A stretch of 64,000 nucleotides of DNA from Bacteroides neonati. GTDB lineage: Bacteria > Bacteroidota > Bacteroidia > Bacteroidales > Bacteroidaceae. The notes under the pieces were generated by a model. The model saw nothing but the letters and a program-made list of their open reading frames with translations, made no database searches and was not told the origin of the DNA. A program made the translations under genes and the position numbers. Shown one piece after another: positions 17,851 to 27,961 of the stretch (its first letter is position 1; each line of letters opens with the position of its first letter). The stretch covers positions 1,034,316-1,098,315 of the forward strand of contig NZ_HG726020.1 in NCBI RefSeq assembly GCF_000499785.1, written 5' to 3'.

Positions 17851-18366
17851 TCATCGCTTACGGGCAATCATTAAACCACCAACGATACAGGCCAGCAACA
17901 AGATACTCACTACCTCGAAAGGAAGGATATAGCCGTATTTATCGGCTGAAAGCAGCGCATAGCCAATCGATTTAATGTTCTTCTCGAGCGGTTCCAGATT
18001 GGGAGTCGCCACAAAACGGTGAGTCAGTGTGATAAACAACACGATGGCTGCACCGCCCACAGTGGCTATAAGACCTGCCAACAGTTTACCTCCGCGCGGG
18101 AAGGATAAACGCCTGTCGCCCTCGCCACTGGTAAGCAGGATGGAGAATACGTATAGCACCACGATACCCCCTGCATAAACCATAATCTGCACAGAACCGA
18201 GAAAGGTATAACCCAATAAAAAATAAATGCCGGCGGTACCGAATAGTACCATCAATAAGTAAGTGGCCGAGCGGACAATGCGACGAGTCGTCACAGTCAG
18301 GATGGACATCACTGTAATGAAAGCGGCCAGAAAGTAGAATACTACTGTTTCGAGTGTAAATTCCAT
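17851..18366 (-). CDS. nuoJ: NADH-quinone oxidoreductase subunit J
   Basis: Membrane subunit of complex I with about five helices (171 residues). The stretch GIYFLLGYTFLGSVQIMVYA (about 46-65) contains the helix with a pi-bulge seen in the family, followed by GGIVVLYVFSILL. It ends in IVGGLMIARKR, typical of Bacteroidales NuoJ. The start MEFTLETVV follows the nuoI stop by 4 bp, indicating translational coupling. Confidence 0.94.
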   Translation of the reverse strand: MEFTLETVVFYFLAAFITVMSILTVTTRRIVRSATYLLMVLFGTAGIYFLLGYTFLGSVQIMVYAGGIVVLYVFSILLTSGEGDRRLSFPRGGKLLAGLIATVGGAAIVLFITLTHRFVATPNLEPLEKNIKSIGYALLSADKYGYILPFEVVSILLLACIVGGLMIARKR

Positions 18367-18370
18367 ATCG

Positions 18371-18844
18371 TTATTCTTTTGTCTTTTCGATGACTTTACT
18401 ACCGGCGTGGTTAAGCGTCAGTACGAGTTTCTCTCTATTGAACACAGCATGCTCGAAGTTCTGATCGAACGTAATGGCGTCGTGCGGACAAGCATTGACG
18501 CAAAGCTGACAGAACATGCACGAGCCCAAATCATAGTGGTATCGGGCAAGTATCTTTTTCTTTTTGCCCTCGTCCGTTTCGATCGTTTCGGTTTCAATGG
18601 CAATCGTATCATTGGGACAAGCATTCTGACAGAGTCCGCAGGCAATACAATGATGCTGGTTTTGCTCGTTATGAGGCATGGTAAGCGTTCCGCGAAAACG
18701 ATCGAACATCACTAGTTCGGCTCTGTTCTCGGGGTATTGCTCGGTAGTCTTTTTGCGAAAGTAAACGGTGATGGTGGTCTTCATTCCAGTCATCAGTGAG
18801 CCAATGCCCTGCAAAAGACCGCCTAAGTAAGAGTTATTGTTCAT
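18371..18844 (-). CDS. nuoI: NADH-quinone oxidoreductase subunit I (2x 4Fe-4S)
   Basis: Ferredoxin-like peripheral subunit carrying clusters N6a and N6b. The two motifs are CIACGLCQNACP (about residues 65-76) and CMFCQLCVNACP (about 109-120), each with the expected fourth Cys. It passes electrons toward NuoB. In this operon the NADH-oxidising NuoEFG module is absent, so NuoI is the likely entry point for the unknown electron donor. Length 157 residues. It follows nuoH by 24 bp. Confidence 0.95.
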   Translation of the reverse strand: MNNNSYLGGLLQGIGSLMTGMKTTITVYFRKKTTEQYPENRAELVMFDRFRGTLTMPHNEQNQHHCIACGLCQNACPNDTIAIETETIETDEGKKKKILARYHYDLGSCMFCQLCVNACPHDAITFDQNFEHAVFNREKLVLTLNHAGSKVIEKTKE

Positions 18845-18868
18845 ATTATCTATATTTTATATTAGCAC

Positions 18869-19945
18869 TTAGAAATGCCATCCGAACACCACCATCAGTG
18901 TCATCACTAATAGGTTTACCAATGAAATCGGTACCAGGTATTTCCATTCCAGCGTTAAGATCTGGTCAATTCGCAAACGGGGGAAAGTCCACTTAATCCA
19001 CATCAGCAAGAAAACTACAAAGAAAGCCTTGCCAAAGAACCAAACGAAACCGGGAATATAATCCATCACTGCATTAAACCCGTCGAGACCGCCGATATGC
19101 AAAGGCATCCATCCTCCGAGAAAAACAGTAGCAGCTACAGAAGCTACGATAAAGAGGTTCAGGTATTCGGCCAAGTAGAAGAATCCGAAGTGCATACCCG
19201 AATATTCGGTATGATAACCGGCGGTAAGCTCACTCTCGGCTTCGGGAAGGTCGAAAGGACCACGGTTACATTCGGCATTACCGGCTATGAGATAGATCAC
19301 AAAAGCAATCAGCACGGGGATATGCCCACGAAAAATATTCCATCCGGCAGCCTGACCTTCGACTATTTCCGAGAACTGCATCGTACCCATGAAAACAACC
19401 ATTGTCAGGATGCTGATACCCACCGAGAGTTCGTAGCTGATGATTTGTGCACCGCTTCGCATGGCACCAATCAACGAGAATTTGTTGTTAGATCCCCATC
19501 CGGCCAACAAAATACCGACTACACCAATGCTTGAGGCAGCCAACAGAAAGAAAATACCGACATTAAAATCGAGTACTCCCATTCCTTTATTAATAGGAAT
19601 ACAGGCAAACGTGAGCATCGAGGCCAGAATCACCATGAAAGGTGCCAGCTCGTAAAGGAATCGATCGGAGTGCTTAAGGGTGATAATCTCTTTGGTGAGC
19701 ATCTTAAACACGTCGGCAACCACTTGAATGCTACCGTAGGGACCTACACGCATCGGGCCGAGACGACATTGAAAGAAGCCGCATACCTTGCGCTCCATAT
19801 ATATCAGGATGATGGCCAGTATAGCATACATTAAGATAATGCATACACCTATCACCACACATTCGATGAATACAGCCAACCCTTCGGACATCACCGAGGT
19901 GAGGAGGGTGTGTATCCAGTTTGTTACAATACTAAAGTCAAACAT
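18869..19945 (-). CDS. nuoH: NADH-quinone oxidoreductase subunit H
   Basis: Membrane subunit that forms the quinone chamber with NuoB and NuoD. The ATG at 19945 ([10 protein letters not shown]) is chosen, 4 bp after the nuoCD stop, over an in-frame TTG at 19960 that would overlap it. Conserved features: [21 protein letters not shown] (about 51 onward), the NuoH signature FAC-like [29 protein letters not shown] (about 225) with its acidic cluster, and [13 protein letters not shown] near the end. About eight helices over 358 residues. Confidence 0.95.
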   Translation of the reverse strand: MFDFSIVTNWIHTLLTSVMSEGLAVFIECVVIGVCIILMYAILAIILIYMERKVCGFFQCRLGPMRVGPYGSIQVVADVFKMLTKEIITLKHSDRFLYELAPFMVILASMLTFACIPINKGMGVLDFNVGIFFLLAASSIGVVGILLAGWGSNNKFSLIGAMRSGAQIISYELSVGISILTMVVFMGTMQFSEIVEGQAAGWNIFRGHIPVLIAFVIYLIAGNAECNRGPFDLPEAESELTAGYHTEYSGMHFGFFYLAEYLNLFIVASVAATVFLGGWMPLHIGGLDGFNAVMDYIPGFVWFFGKAFFVVFLLMWIKWTFPRLRIDQILTLEWKYLVPISLVNLLVMTLMVVFGWHF

Positions 19946-19949
19946 AATC

Positions 19950-21542
19950 TTATCTATCAATATCCGGTACTACATAATCCAATGTTCCGCCGATGGCAAT
20001 TAAATCGGCAATCTTCGCTCCGCGACAAATGGTATCGACCACCGACACCAACGGCAAACCGGTTGAGCGGTAATGCAATCGGTAAGGGGTTTTATCACCG
20101 TGACTTTCGAGGTATACTCCAAACTCACCGCGGCTACCTTCGACAGCAGCATAATAAGCACCTTCGGGAACGCGAATGATGGGCTTCATCTTCTCCTGCG
20201 TAGCACCCTCGGGGATATTGTCTATCAATTGTTCGATGATGTGGAGCGATTCGAGAATTTCATCCATACGCACCATGTAGCGGGCAAAGGAGTCGCCTTC
20301 GGTGTAAAGCACCTGACGGAAATCGACTTTATCATACACACCGTAAGGCATTCGTTTGCGCACATCGCAAGCCCAGCCCGAAGCACGCCCCGTACCACCG
20401 GTAGCACCGAAGGCAATCGCGTCTTCGCGAGTCAGCACACCCACACCTTTGAGACGTTGCTGCGCAATAATGTTTCCAGTAAATACCTCGTGATACTCGT
20501 GAATGATTCCACGCATATAAGGAATAAACTCTTTGACTCTTCGTTGAAAATTAGGATGCAAGTCGGCTTGTACGCCACCAATCGTATTGTAGTTCATGAT
20601 CAAGCGGCCGCCACAGGTTTCTTCAAAGATATCAAGAATCTTTTCGCGGTCACGGAATCCATAGAAAAAAGCGGTAAGAGCACCCAAGTCCATACAGAGA
20701 CAAGAGTAGAAGAGCAAGTGCGAATCGATACGCTGAAGTTCGTCCATAATGGTACGAATGGTCTTCACCCGGTCGCTTACTTCGACTCCCATGGCTTGTT
20801 CGATACACATGCAAAGAGCGTGCCTGTTTTGTTGGGCACCCAGGTAATCGAGCCGGTCGGTCAATGCCAGTGTTTGAGGATAGGTCAGACTCTCGTTCAT
20901 CTTCTCAATGCCTCTGTGAATATAGCCACAGTTAGCATCAATCTTCTTGATGTTCTCTCCTTCGAGAGAGACACGGAAACGAAGCACACCGTGCGTAGCC
21001 GGATGCTGCGGGCCAATATTCACCACATACTCGCGGTCATCGAAAATAACACTCTCCGTATTGACCGTTTCTCCCTCCTTGTCCAGACCGATTTCGGTCG
21101 TTGTATCGATAGTCTCTTCGTTATCCATTCGGAGCGGATTATTCGCTTCGGGATCGTCGTCCTTGCGAAGCGGATAGCCTACCCAATCGTTGCGCAGGTA
21201 AAGACGACGCATATCCGGATGCCCATTGAAGCGAATACCAAAGAAATCGTATACCTCCCGTTCGTTCATCTCGGCTGCTTTCCAAAGATCGGAAACGGAG
21301 GGAAGTTCGGGATTCTCACGATTAAGGGTAGCCGTACGTAACGCCATACGTTCGCCTGTTACCGTCGATTCAAGATGATAAACCACACCTAATCCACGAG
21401 CGGTGTCGGGTTCATCTTTCTCATCTGTCACGCCCCAGTCCATTCCGGTAAGACTTTCGAGAAAGTCCATTTTGCGGTCGTTGCGCAGACGTAGCATTTC
21501 GTCATGCAGTTCCTCGGGTGCAATGTATTGTATTTCCTTCAT
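19950..21542 (-). CDS. nuoCD: Fused NADH-quinone oxidoreductase subunits C and D
   Basis: Peripheral-arm subunit combining NuoC (about residues 1-150, with [20 protein letters not shown]) and NuoD (about 165-530, with [27 protein letters not shown] and the carboxy-terminal DYVVPDIDR). NuoD helps build the quinone site and descends from the [NiFe]-hydrogenase large subunit; here the nickel-binding cysteines are absent, as in all complex I. The C-D fusion is common in Enterobacteria and Bacteroidales. The start lies 2 bp after the nuoB stop. Confidence 0.95.
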   Translation of the reverse strand: MKEIQYIAPEELHDEMLRLRNDRKMDFLESLTGMDWGVTDEKDEPDTARGLGVVYHLESTVTGERMALRTATLNRENPELPSVSDLWKAAEMNEREVYDFFGIRFNGHPDMRRLYLRNDWVGYPLRKDDDPEANNPLRMDNEETIDTTTEIGLDKEGETVNTESVIFDDREYVVNIGPQHPATHGVLRFRVSLEGENIKKIDANCGYIHRGIEKMNESLTYPQTLALTDRLDYLGAQQNRHALCMCIEQAMGVEVSDRVKTIRTIMDELQRIDSHLLFYSCLCMDLGALTAFFYGFRDREKILDIFEETCGGRLIMNYNTIGGVQADLHPNFQRRVKEFIPYMRGIIHEYHEVFTGNIIAQQRLKGVGVLTREDAIAFGATGGTGRASGWACDVRKRMPYGVYDKVDFRQVLYTEGDSFARYMVRMDEILESLHIIEQLIDNIPEGATQEKMKPIIRVPEGAYYAAVEGSRGEFGVYLESHGDKTPYRLHYRSTGLPLVSVVDTICRGAKIADLIAIGGTLDYVVPDIDR

Positions 21543-21544
21543 AA

Positions 21545-22156
21545 TTATCTTTTTATTTCATCGCTTGTTGAAGCCTCTCCTTGCGGAAGTGCCTCTTTTT
21601 TGTTCACTCCTCCAAAGAACTTCTCTATCTTCACTTTGCGTTGTAGTTGCATAAGTCCATAGTAGAAAGCTTCCGGACGTGGAGGACAACCGGGAATATA
21701 GACATCGACCGGCAGAATTTTGTCCACTCCGTTGAGCACGTGATAAGACTTTTTAAAGGGGCCGCCACTTACGGCACATCCGCCTACGGCCACCACATAT
21801 TTAGGGTCGGCCATCTGGTCGTAAAGCCTCTTCAGTACCGGAGCCATTTTATTGGTTATCGTTCCGCAAACCATAATCATATCGGCTTGTCGCGGACTGG
21901 CACGTGCTACTTCAAACCCAAAGCGGGCCATATCATAGCGGGCGGCACCTAAAGCCATAAACTCGATACCACAACAACTGGTAGCAAACGTTAACGGCCA
22001 AAGCGAGTTACTGCGCCCCCAGTTGATAAGATCGTCCAGCACGGCAAGAGCAACATTTGCTCCCCCTTCATTTAACTCCTGAATCATCTTTTCGAGTGAT
22101 TCGTTGTCGACAAACTCCTCATAAGGAATCGACTTAATAACGGGTTTCTTTATCAT
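21545..22156 (-). CDS. nuoB: NADH-quinone oxidoreductase subunit B
   Basis: Carries the terminal 4Fe-4S cluster N2 that reduces quinone. Cluster ligands are visible as the tandem Cys in ATSCCGIEF, then [16 protein letters not shown] and [10 protein letters not shown]. The start at 22156 overlaps the nuoA stop as ATGA (22153-22156), a typical coupled start; 22162 (MEMIKKP) and 22183 are in-frame alternatives. The product is about 203 residues with an ordinary carboxy-terminal tail. Position nuoA-nuoB-nuoCD is canonical. Confidence 0.94.
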   Translation of the reverse strand: MIKKPVIKSIPYEEFVDNESLEKMIQELNEGGANVALAVLDDLINWGRSNSLWPLTFATSCCGIEFMALGAARYDMARFGFEVARASPRQADMIMVCGTITNKMAPVLKRLYDQMADPKYVVAVGGCAVSGGPFKKSYHVLNGVDKILPVDVYIPGCPPRPEAFYYGLMQLQRKVKIEKFFGGVNKKEALPQGEASTSDEIKR

Positions 22157-22503
22157 TTCCATTCCAAAGCTCCTTTCCGCCAAGCATAAGCCAAGCCCAG
22201 CACCAATACGATCAGGAAGAAAAGTACATTCACCAAGGCCTGTACCCCTAAATCACGAACAACGACTGCCCAGGGAAATAGGAATACCGTTTCTACGTCG
22301 AACATCAGAAACAGAATGGCAAACAAGTAGTATCCTACACGGAACTGCATCCACGATTTACCACGAGTAGGAATACCACATTCGTAAGTTTCAGCTTTTT
22401 GCAGATTGTACGAGCGCGGTGAGATAGCTTTAGAAAGAGCTATCACAATGCCGACAAATGCAATTGCCGTTAACAGAACAACAATTAACAATGTAAAATT
22501 CAT
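22153..22503 (-). CDS. nuoA: NADH-quinone oxidoreductase subunit A
   Basis: Three-helix membrane subunit of complex I and first gene of the operon (116 residues). It shows the family stretch [32 protein letters not shown], with the conserved Cys-containing loop and the FDVE acidic end, and a carboxy-terminal [14 protein letters not shown]. It overlaps nuoB by 4 bp. No convincing TAnnTTTG element was found in the 108 bp upstream, so the promoter is unassigned. Confidence 0.95.
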   Translation of the reverse strand: MNFTLLIVVLLTAIAFVGIVIALSKAISPRSYNLQKAETYECGIPTRGKSWMQFRVGYYLFAILFLMFDVETVFLFPWAVVVRDLGVQALVNVLFFLIVLVLGLAYAWRKGALEWK

Positions 22504-22611
22504 AATTCAATATCGTTTAGATTGAATATTAAGGATAAACAACAGTGCCCTACTCCTCTGAGCAGAAAACACGTGTGTTATATAAAAATCAGATATAATT
22601 ACGAGACGTGA

Positions 22612-22986
22612 CTATACAACAATCTTCCTAAGCCCATATATATAATAGGCTATAGGATTAGATAAACCATATATTGGTAGATTTAATGCGTCGTAAAGAT
22701 AAAAAGGATTCACTGCCTTATGTTCGCGAAAGCGAGAGAAAAGTCGTAACAGACATTTGTCGGCAGGAATGTGCAATACATTGGAGTGCCCTTGTTCGCA
22801 GGGCGTATTAAGATAGTAAATTTGAAACCGTTCGAAATTATGAGTAGAATGAGCTTGCGAAAAGAAATACTCTCCATGGCTATCGTCAACAGGTGTGTCA
22901 ATTACTCCTGCCGCCTTCATCGTCACCGAAGAAAGCAGCAAAATAAATGCCACTAACAGTCCATATTTTAAGTATTGTTTCATCAT
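22612..22986 (-). CDS. Small exported protein of unknown function
   Basis: A 124-residue product with an amino-terminal hydrophobic signal (YGLLVAFILLLSSVTMKAAG, about 7-26), probably cleaved after KAAG or KAA. The mature part is polar, with two Cys (in TPCEQG and DKCLLR) that could form a disulfide in the periplasm. No family was recognised. It stands alone on the minus strand between trkH and nuoA, separated from nuoA by 108 bp and from trkH by 85 bp. Expression with either is possible but not shown. Confidence 0.6.
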   Translation of the reverse strand: MMKQYLKYGLLVAFILLLSSVTMKAAGVIDTPVDDSHGEYFFSQAHSTHNFERFQIYYLNTPCEQGHSNVLHIPADKCLLRLFSRFREHKAVNPFYLYDALNLPIYGLSNPIAYYIYGLRKIVV

Positions 22987-23071
22987 TCACCATTAATCGG
23001 TGCAAATATAGAACTTAAATTCATTCTTTTTGCAATCTGGGGGTAACAAAAAAATATTTTTTAGCACAACA

Positions 23072-24523
23072 CTAGCTCTTCTTCCAAAAATCTGAGCTAA
23101 ACAGGAGTAATACCGTAAAAATCTCCAAACGCCCTAATAGCATCAAAAAAGAGAGCAACCATTTACTTGAATCGGGCAGTGCATTCCAAGAATAGGCAGG
23201 TCCGCAAAGACCAAGCCCGGGACCCATATTTCCGATACTGGAGATAACGGTTCCGATAGATTCGGTTAACCCCACACCCATTCCCATCATTAATAAAATA
23301 CTAATAATAATGATTACAGCATACAGAAAAGTAAAAGCCAATACTGTAGATTTTATAGAAGGCGAGATTACTTGCTTATTGACACGTACAGGCAGTACGG
23401 CATTGGGGTGAGTAATATGTTTGAACTCATTCCGTGCTACTTTGGCCAGTATGACCATACGAATACATTTCAATCCGCCGGTCGTACTTCCGGCACAGGC
23501 TCCCATAATCATGATAACAGTTAGTGTTCCCCAAAGCATCGGAGCCCAGGTCATATAATCGGCGGTAGCAAAACCGGTCGAGGTATGCAGGGATACAACC
23601 TGAAAGAGCGATTTACGAAACGCCTCCTCGGTACCCATCGAACTGGTGTAGTATAAGACTACGGCAATAAAAGCGGTAAAGCCAAGAACCGAATAGAAAT
23701 ACCATTTCAACTCAACGTCGTGAATCAACTTGCGAAACTTACCACTTACAAACAGAAGCAATAACGTAAAGTTAACCCCCGAAAGAAACATAAAGGTAGA
23801 GATGACATATTCTATATAGGGTGAGTTATAATAAGCAATACTGGCTTGTTTGGTAGAATACCCCCCGGTACCGGCTGTCGTGAACGAATGGCACACACTA
23901 TCAAACAAACTCATGCCTCCGCAAAGCAACAAAATCGTTTCGAGAAGTGTTAGTCCGGTGTAAACACTCCAAATCCATTTGGCAGTAACACCAATACGAG
24001 GGTGCACTTTATCATAGGTAGGTCCACTTGTTTCGGCGGCAAACACCTGAATACCCCCTACACCAAAGATAGGAAGTACGGCAATGGTAAAAAACACAAT
24101 ACCCAGACCACCAATCCATTGCGTCATGCTTCGCCAAAAAAGCAAACCATGCGGAAGCGATTCGATATCATCAAGAATAGTAGCACCGGTACTACTAAAC
24201 CCGGACATTGTTTCAAAAAAAGCATTCGTAATACTCGGTATGTGGCCACTGATATAAAAAGGTAGCATACCGAAAGCAGAGAAAGTGACCCAAGCAACGC
24301 TTACAATCACATAACCGTCACGCCGTCCCAATCTCTTTTCAGCCCTGTGTCCGATGGCAAGCAATGCCATTCCCACAACTGTAGTGAGCAAAGCGGAAAC
24401 CAGAAAGCTCCATAAATCGTGTTCTCCATATATCAACGAAATGCCCGAACAACAGAGAAACAGGCATGTTTCAATTAATAATAGAAAACCGATAATACGG
24501 ATTATCAACTTCGAGTTTATCAT
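23072..24523 (-). CDS. trkH: TrkH-family potassium uptake channel
   Basis: Inner-membrane potassium-translocating subunit, 483 residues with about ten membrane segments. Selectivity-filter loops visible: SGFSSTGATI (about residue 105), TTAGTGGYSTK, HTSTGFATADY and SSIGNMGPGLG, one per pseudo-repeat. The cytosolic-side AGSTTGGLKCIRM segment is also conserved. It starts 1 bp after the trkA stop, so channel and gating ring are co-translated in one operon behind dxs. Confidence 0.95.
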   Translation of the reverse strand: MINSKLIIRIIGFLLLIETCLFLCCSGISLIYGEHDLWSFLVSALLTTVVGMALLAIGHRAEKRLGRRDGYVIVSVAWVTFSAFGMLPFYISGHIPSITNAFFETMSGFSSTGATILDDIESLPHGLLFWRSMTQWIGGLGIVFFTIAVLPIFGVGGIQVFAAETSGPTYDKVHPRIGVTAKWIWSVYTGLTLLETILLLCGGMSLFDSVCHSFTTAGTGGYSTKQASIAYYNSPYIEYVISTFMFLSGVNFTLLLLFVSGKFRKLIHDVELKWYFYSVLGFTAFIAVVLYYTSSMGTEEAFRKSLFQVVSLHTSTGFATADYMTWAPMLWGTLTVIMIMGACAGSTTGGLKCIRMVILAKVARNEFKHITHPNAVLPVRVNKQVISPSIKSTVLAFTFLYAVIIIISILLMMGMGVGLTESIGTVISSIGNMGPGLGLCGPAYSWNALPDSSKWLLSFLMLLGRLEIFTVLLLFSSDFWKKS

Positions 24524-24524
24524 T

Positions 24525-25865
24525 TCAATTAAAGTACTTTTCTATCTTTTTAATCATCATATTCAAGCAAAACACCACAACATGATCACCTGCTTTCACC
24601 AATGTTTCGCCGGTTACCAGCATACCTTCGCCATTGCGTATCAATCCGCCAATCGTGGTTCCTTTCGGTAGACCGATATCTTTGATCAGAGATCTCGTTA
24701 TCTTTGAATCGGCCTTTACGGTAAACTCGGCAACATCGGCATTGGCAAACGTAAGGCATTTTACATTCGAGACATCGGCATCCAACATCATTTGATAAAT
24801 ATGGCTGGCCGCAATCATCTTTTTATTAATGACTGTACCAATATCCAAACTCTCGGCCATACTGATGTAGTCAATGTTCTCTACCTCGGCTACCGTTTTA
24901 TCGACTCCCATACGTTTGGCAGCCAAACAAGCCAATATATTGGTTTCCGAATTACCCGTCAACGCCACAAATGCTTCGGTATTGCGCAACCCTTCTTCTA
25001 AAAGCAGGTCCATATCGCGCCCATCACCATTAATAATCATTGTTTTATCATCGAGCAGCTCGGTCAGTCGATTGCATCGACTGATACTGTTCTCTACTAT
25101 TTTCACCTGCATATAGTCGGGAACGTACTGAGCGGTACGCACCGCAATACGGCTTCCCCCCATAATCATCACATTGCGTACATCTGCATAGTCCTCTTTG
25201 CCGGCTATTTTGCGTACGTACGGAATGTATTTGCGGGTAGTGGTAAAATAAACAATATCGTGTAACTTAATCGTATCATCGCCTCGCGGAATAATGGTTT
25301 CTGTTCCGCGCTTGATCGCTACTACATGATAGGGTATGTCGGGTGCCCCCAACTCAGAAAGTGTTATGTTCAGGATCTCTGCTTTCTCGCGCATCTTGGT
25401 TCCGATCAGAATCAGTGCGCCGCCACAAAACTCCCACCATTGCCGAACCCAGCTCATACGCATGGAGGAGACAATCTCTTTGGCCGCCAACATTTCCGGG
25501 TAAATAAGTGAGTTTACCCCCAGCTTCATGAAAAACTCTTTGTTCTTGGGCAAAAGGTACTCGTAGTTATCGATACGGGCAACTGTCTTTTTAGCCCCTA
25601 AGTTGGATGCGAGCATACAGGCAGTCATGTTACGACTCTCATCGGGAGTTACGGCTATAAACAGATCGGCCTCCTTTACACCTACCTCTTTTAACCCCGA
25701 AATGGAAGAGGGTGAAACCGGGACGGTCATTAAATCAAAATTAGAACTAAGGGTACTTAGTTTTTCTTCATCATCATCCATTAGGATGATATCTTGTTTC
25801 TCGCGAGATAGCAATTTAGCCAAGTGCGTACCAACAGCACCTGCACCTGCAATGATTATCTTCAT
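24525..25865 (-). CDS. trkA: Trk potassium system NAD-binding protein
   Basis: Cytosolic gating subunit of the Trk channel, 446 residues with two RCK units. The first Rossmann fold opens with IIAGAGAVGTHLAKLLS (residues 3-19). The second opens with VMIMGGSRIAVRTAQYV (about 231); its glycine pattern is reduced, as often seen in the second half. TrkA-C domains follow each. It lies 6 bp after dxs and 1 bp before trkH. Confidence 0.95.
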   Translation of the reverse strand: MKIIIAGAGAVGTHLAKLLSREKQDIILMDDDEEKLSTLSSNFDLMTVPVSPSSISGLKEVGVKEADLFIAVTPDESRNMTACMLASNLGAKKTVARIDNYEYLLPKNKEFFMKLGVNSLIYPEMLAAKEIVSSMRMSWVRQWWEFCGGALILIGTKMREKAEILNITLSELGAPDIPYHVVAIKRGTETIIPRGDDTIKLHDIVYFTTTRKYIPYVRKIAGKEDYADVRNVMIMGGSRIAVRTAQYVPDYMQVKIVENSISRCNRLTELLDDKTMIINGDGRDMDLLLEEGLRNTEAFVALTGNSETNILACLAAKRMGVDKTVAEVENIDYISMAESLDIGTVINKKMIAASHIYQMMLDADVSNVKCLTFANADVAEFTVKADSKITRSLIKDIGLPKGTTIGGLIRNGEGMLVTGETLVKAGDHVVVFCLNMMIKKIEKYFN

Positions 25866-25871
25866 TTTGAA

Positions 25872-27767
25872 TCAATTACAAATTTCTTTATATATTCCTT
25901 CTTCGTCCATTCCACACAGTTCAAATAGCTGAGCTACTGTGCCGTGTTCGATAAACTGATCGGGGATTCCGATACGACGTATGTGCGGGTGGTATTCATG
26001 ATCGGCCATAAATTCGAGCACAGCACTGCCCATCCCCCCTTTAATCACCCCATCCTCAATCGTGATTACATTCGTAAACGTACGACCGATTTCATGTAGT
26101 AAGGCTTCGTCAAGTGGTTTTATGAATCGAAGGTCATAGTGAGCGATAGACATCTCCTTATCCTTCTCGGCACGTGCAATGGCTTGTGCAGCCACTTTAC
26201 CAATGGGACCAATCGTTATTACAGCCAGATCGGTACCCTCTTTTATCTTGCGTCCTGTTCCGACTTCTATTTCGGTAAGGGGACACTCCCAATCAGTTCG
26301 TGAACCACGTCCACGAGGATATCTAATCACAAAGGGGCCTTTATCGGGTAGTTGCGCCGTGTACATCAACCTACGAAGTTCATGCTCATCCATCGGCGAA
26401 GCAATAGTCAGGTTTGGTACAGAACGCAGATAAGCCATATCAAATACACCGTGATGGGTAGGGCCGTCTTCGCCTACCAAACCGGCACGATCCAGGCAGA
26501 ACACCACCGGCAATCGTTGAATGGCTACGTCGTGTATCAAGTTGTCGTAGGCTCGCTGCATGAACGAAGAGTAAATGTTGCAGAAAGGCAGTAGACCGTC
26601 TTTTGCCATCCCTCCCGAGAAGGTAACCGCATGCCCTTCGGCTATTCCCACATCGAATGCACGATCGGGCATCCGATCCATCAACATATTCATCGAACAC
26701 CCGGTTGGCATGGCAGGAGTAACGCCTACAATACGCTCATTCTTCTCGGCTAGTTCGACCAATGTATGTCCAAATACATCCTGAAAAAGAGGGGGTAATC
26801 CGTCGGTATTCACCACAAAACGTTTTCCCGTATTGGGGTCGAACTTTCCAGGTGCATGCCACAAGGTAGCATGTTTCTCTGCCGGTTCGAAACCTTTTCC
26901 TTTGATGGTATGCAGGTGCAGAATTTTAGGTCCTTTCATATCTTTAAGGTCACGCAGCACCCGGGCTATATTCATCACATTATGCCCATCGATGGGACCA
27001 AAATAACGAATATTCATCCCTTCAAAAATATTCTGTTGCTGAGCTGCGATAGACTTCAAGCTATTTCCAAAACGAATCAGTGCTTTGCGACGCTCTTCAT
27101 TGAGAAGCCCCATTTTGAAAAGTATCCGGGATATTTTAAAACGCAACTGATTATAGCGGTTAGACGTAGTCAGATTAAACAGATATTGCTTCATTCCACC
27201 CACACTGCGGTCGATGGACATATCGTTATCATTCAATATAATCAGGAGATTATTAGGAGTAGCAGAGGCATTGTTCAGCCCTTCGAAAGCCAAACCTCCA
27301 CTCATCGAGCCATCGCCTATTACAGCCACGACATGACGGTCGTGTTCATTCTTCATTTCGGCTGCTACCGCCATACCCAAAGCAGCCGAAATAGCATTCG
27401 AAGCATGGCCGCAAGTGAATGTATCGTAGTCGCTCTCTGCTGGTGAAGGAAAAGGACGGATACCTCCCAGTTTACGGTTGGTAGAAAAAGCCTCACGTCG
27501 TCCTGTCAATATCTTATGCCCGTAAGCCTGATGTCCTACATCCCAGACAATCCGGTCGTAAGGAGTGTTATATACGTAGTGTAATGCCACGGTTAGTTCT
27601 ACAACCCCCAAACTGGCAGCAAAGTGCCCGGGATTGCAAGAGAGTTCTTTAATGATGTCTTGCCTCAACTCATCGCAAACCTCCGGAAGCTGTTCTACAC
27701 TTAACCGGCGTAGGTCTTGAGGATAGTTTATTGTATTTAGCAAATTATAAGTGGATTCATTGTTCAT
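25872..27767 (-). CDS. dxs: 1-deoxy-D-xylulose-5-phosphate synthase
   Basis: Thiamine-diphosphate enzyme condensing pyruvate and glyceraldehyde 3-phosphate, the first step of the MEP isoprenoid pathway. Features in the 631-residue protein: [19 protein letters not shown] (about 46), the ThDP motif [19 protein letters not shown] (about 148), [12 protein letters not shown], and in the pyrimidine-binding domain [15 protein letters not shown], with [15 protein letters not shown] further on. It heads an operon with trkA and trkH. A TACTTTTG -7 element lies about 20 bp before the ATG. Confidence 0.97.
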   Translation of the reverse strand: MNNESTYNLLNTINYPQDLRRLSVEQLPEVCDELRQDIIKELSCNPGHFAASLGVVELTVALHYVYNTPYDRIVWDVGHQAYGHKILTGRREAFSTNRKLGGIRPFPSPAESDYDTFTCGHASNAISAALGMAVAAEMKNEHDRHVVAVIGDGSMSGGLAFEGLNNASATPNNLLIILNDNDMSIDRSVGGMKQYLFNLTTSNRYNQLRFKISRILFKMGLLNEERRKALIRFGNSLKSIAAQQQNIFEGMNIRYFGPIDGHNVMNIARVLRDLKDMKGPKILHLHTIKGKGFEPAEKHATLWHAPGKFDPNTGKRFVVNTDGLPPLFQDVFGHTLVELAEKNERIVGVTPAMPTGCSMNMLMDRMPDRAFDVGIAEGHAVTFSGGMAKDGLLPFCNIYSSFMQRAYDNLIHDVAIQRLPVVFCLDRAGLVGEDGPTHHGVFDMAYLRSVPNLTIASPMDEHELRRLMYTAQLPDKGPFVIRYPRGRGSRTDWECPLTEIEVGTGRKIKEGTDLAVITIGPIGKVAAQAIARAEKDKEMSIAHYDLRFIKPLDEALLHEIGRTFTNVITIEDGVIKGGMGSAVLEFMADHEYHPHIRRIGIPDQFIEHGTVAQLFELCGMDEEGIYKEICN

Positions 27768-27786
27768 GATTCGGGCAAATTTATGG

Positions 27787-27794
27787 CAAAAGTA
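27787..27794 (-). promoter_or_regulatory. Predicted -7 element of the dxs-trkA-trkH operon
   Basis: On the minus strand TACTTTTG matches the Bacteroides TAnnTTTG element, followed by GCC. The -33 region is weak. Initiation would fall near 27780, giving a leader of about 12 nt before the dxs ATG. Confidence 0.5.
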
Positions 27795-27961
27795 CGAAAA
27801 GAAAAGGATTATCCGAATTTTATCACTTGAAAGTTAACTATCAATATAGGCAGTACCCCATTTGAGCATATGCTATGATGACAACACATGACCAAACGAG
27901 GCACTGAAAAGAGAAGGTAGATCACCAGCCTACCCATGAAATCAGGAGCTTCGCAAATAGC

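Noticed and set aside
18371..18844. Separate ferredoxin gene
   Set aside because: The two 4Fe-4S motifs and the surrounding sequence and position identify nuoI, not a free ferredoxin.
19945..19960. TTG start for nuoH at 19960
   Set aside because: It would overlap nuoCD and uses a rare start; the ATG at 19945 is just after the nuoCD stop and gives the normal amino terminus.
20073..21341. Long plus-strand reading frame opposite nuoCD
   Set aside because: Antisense shadow of the strongly conserved nuoCD; low-complexity and without recognisable motifs.
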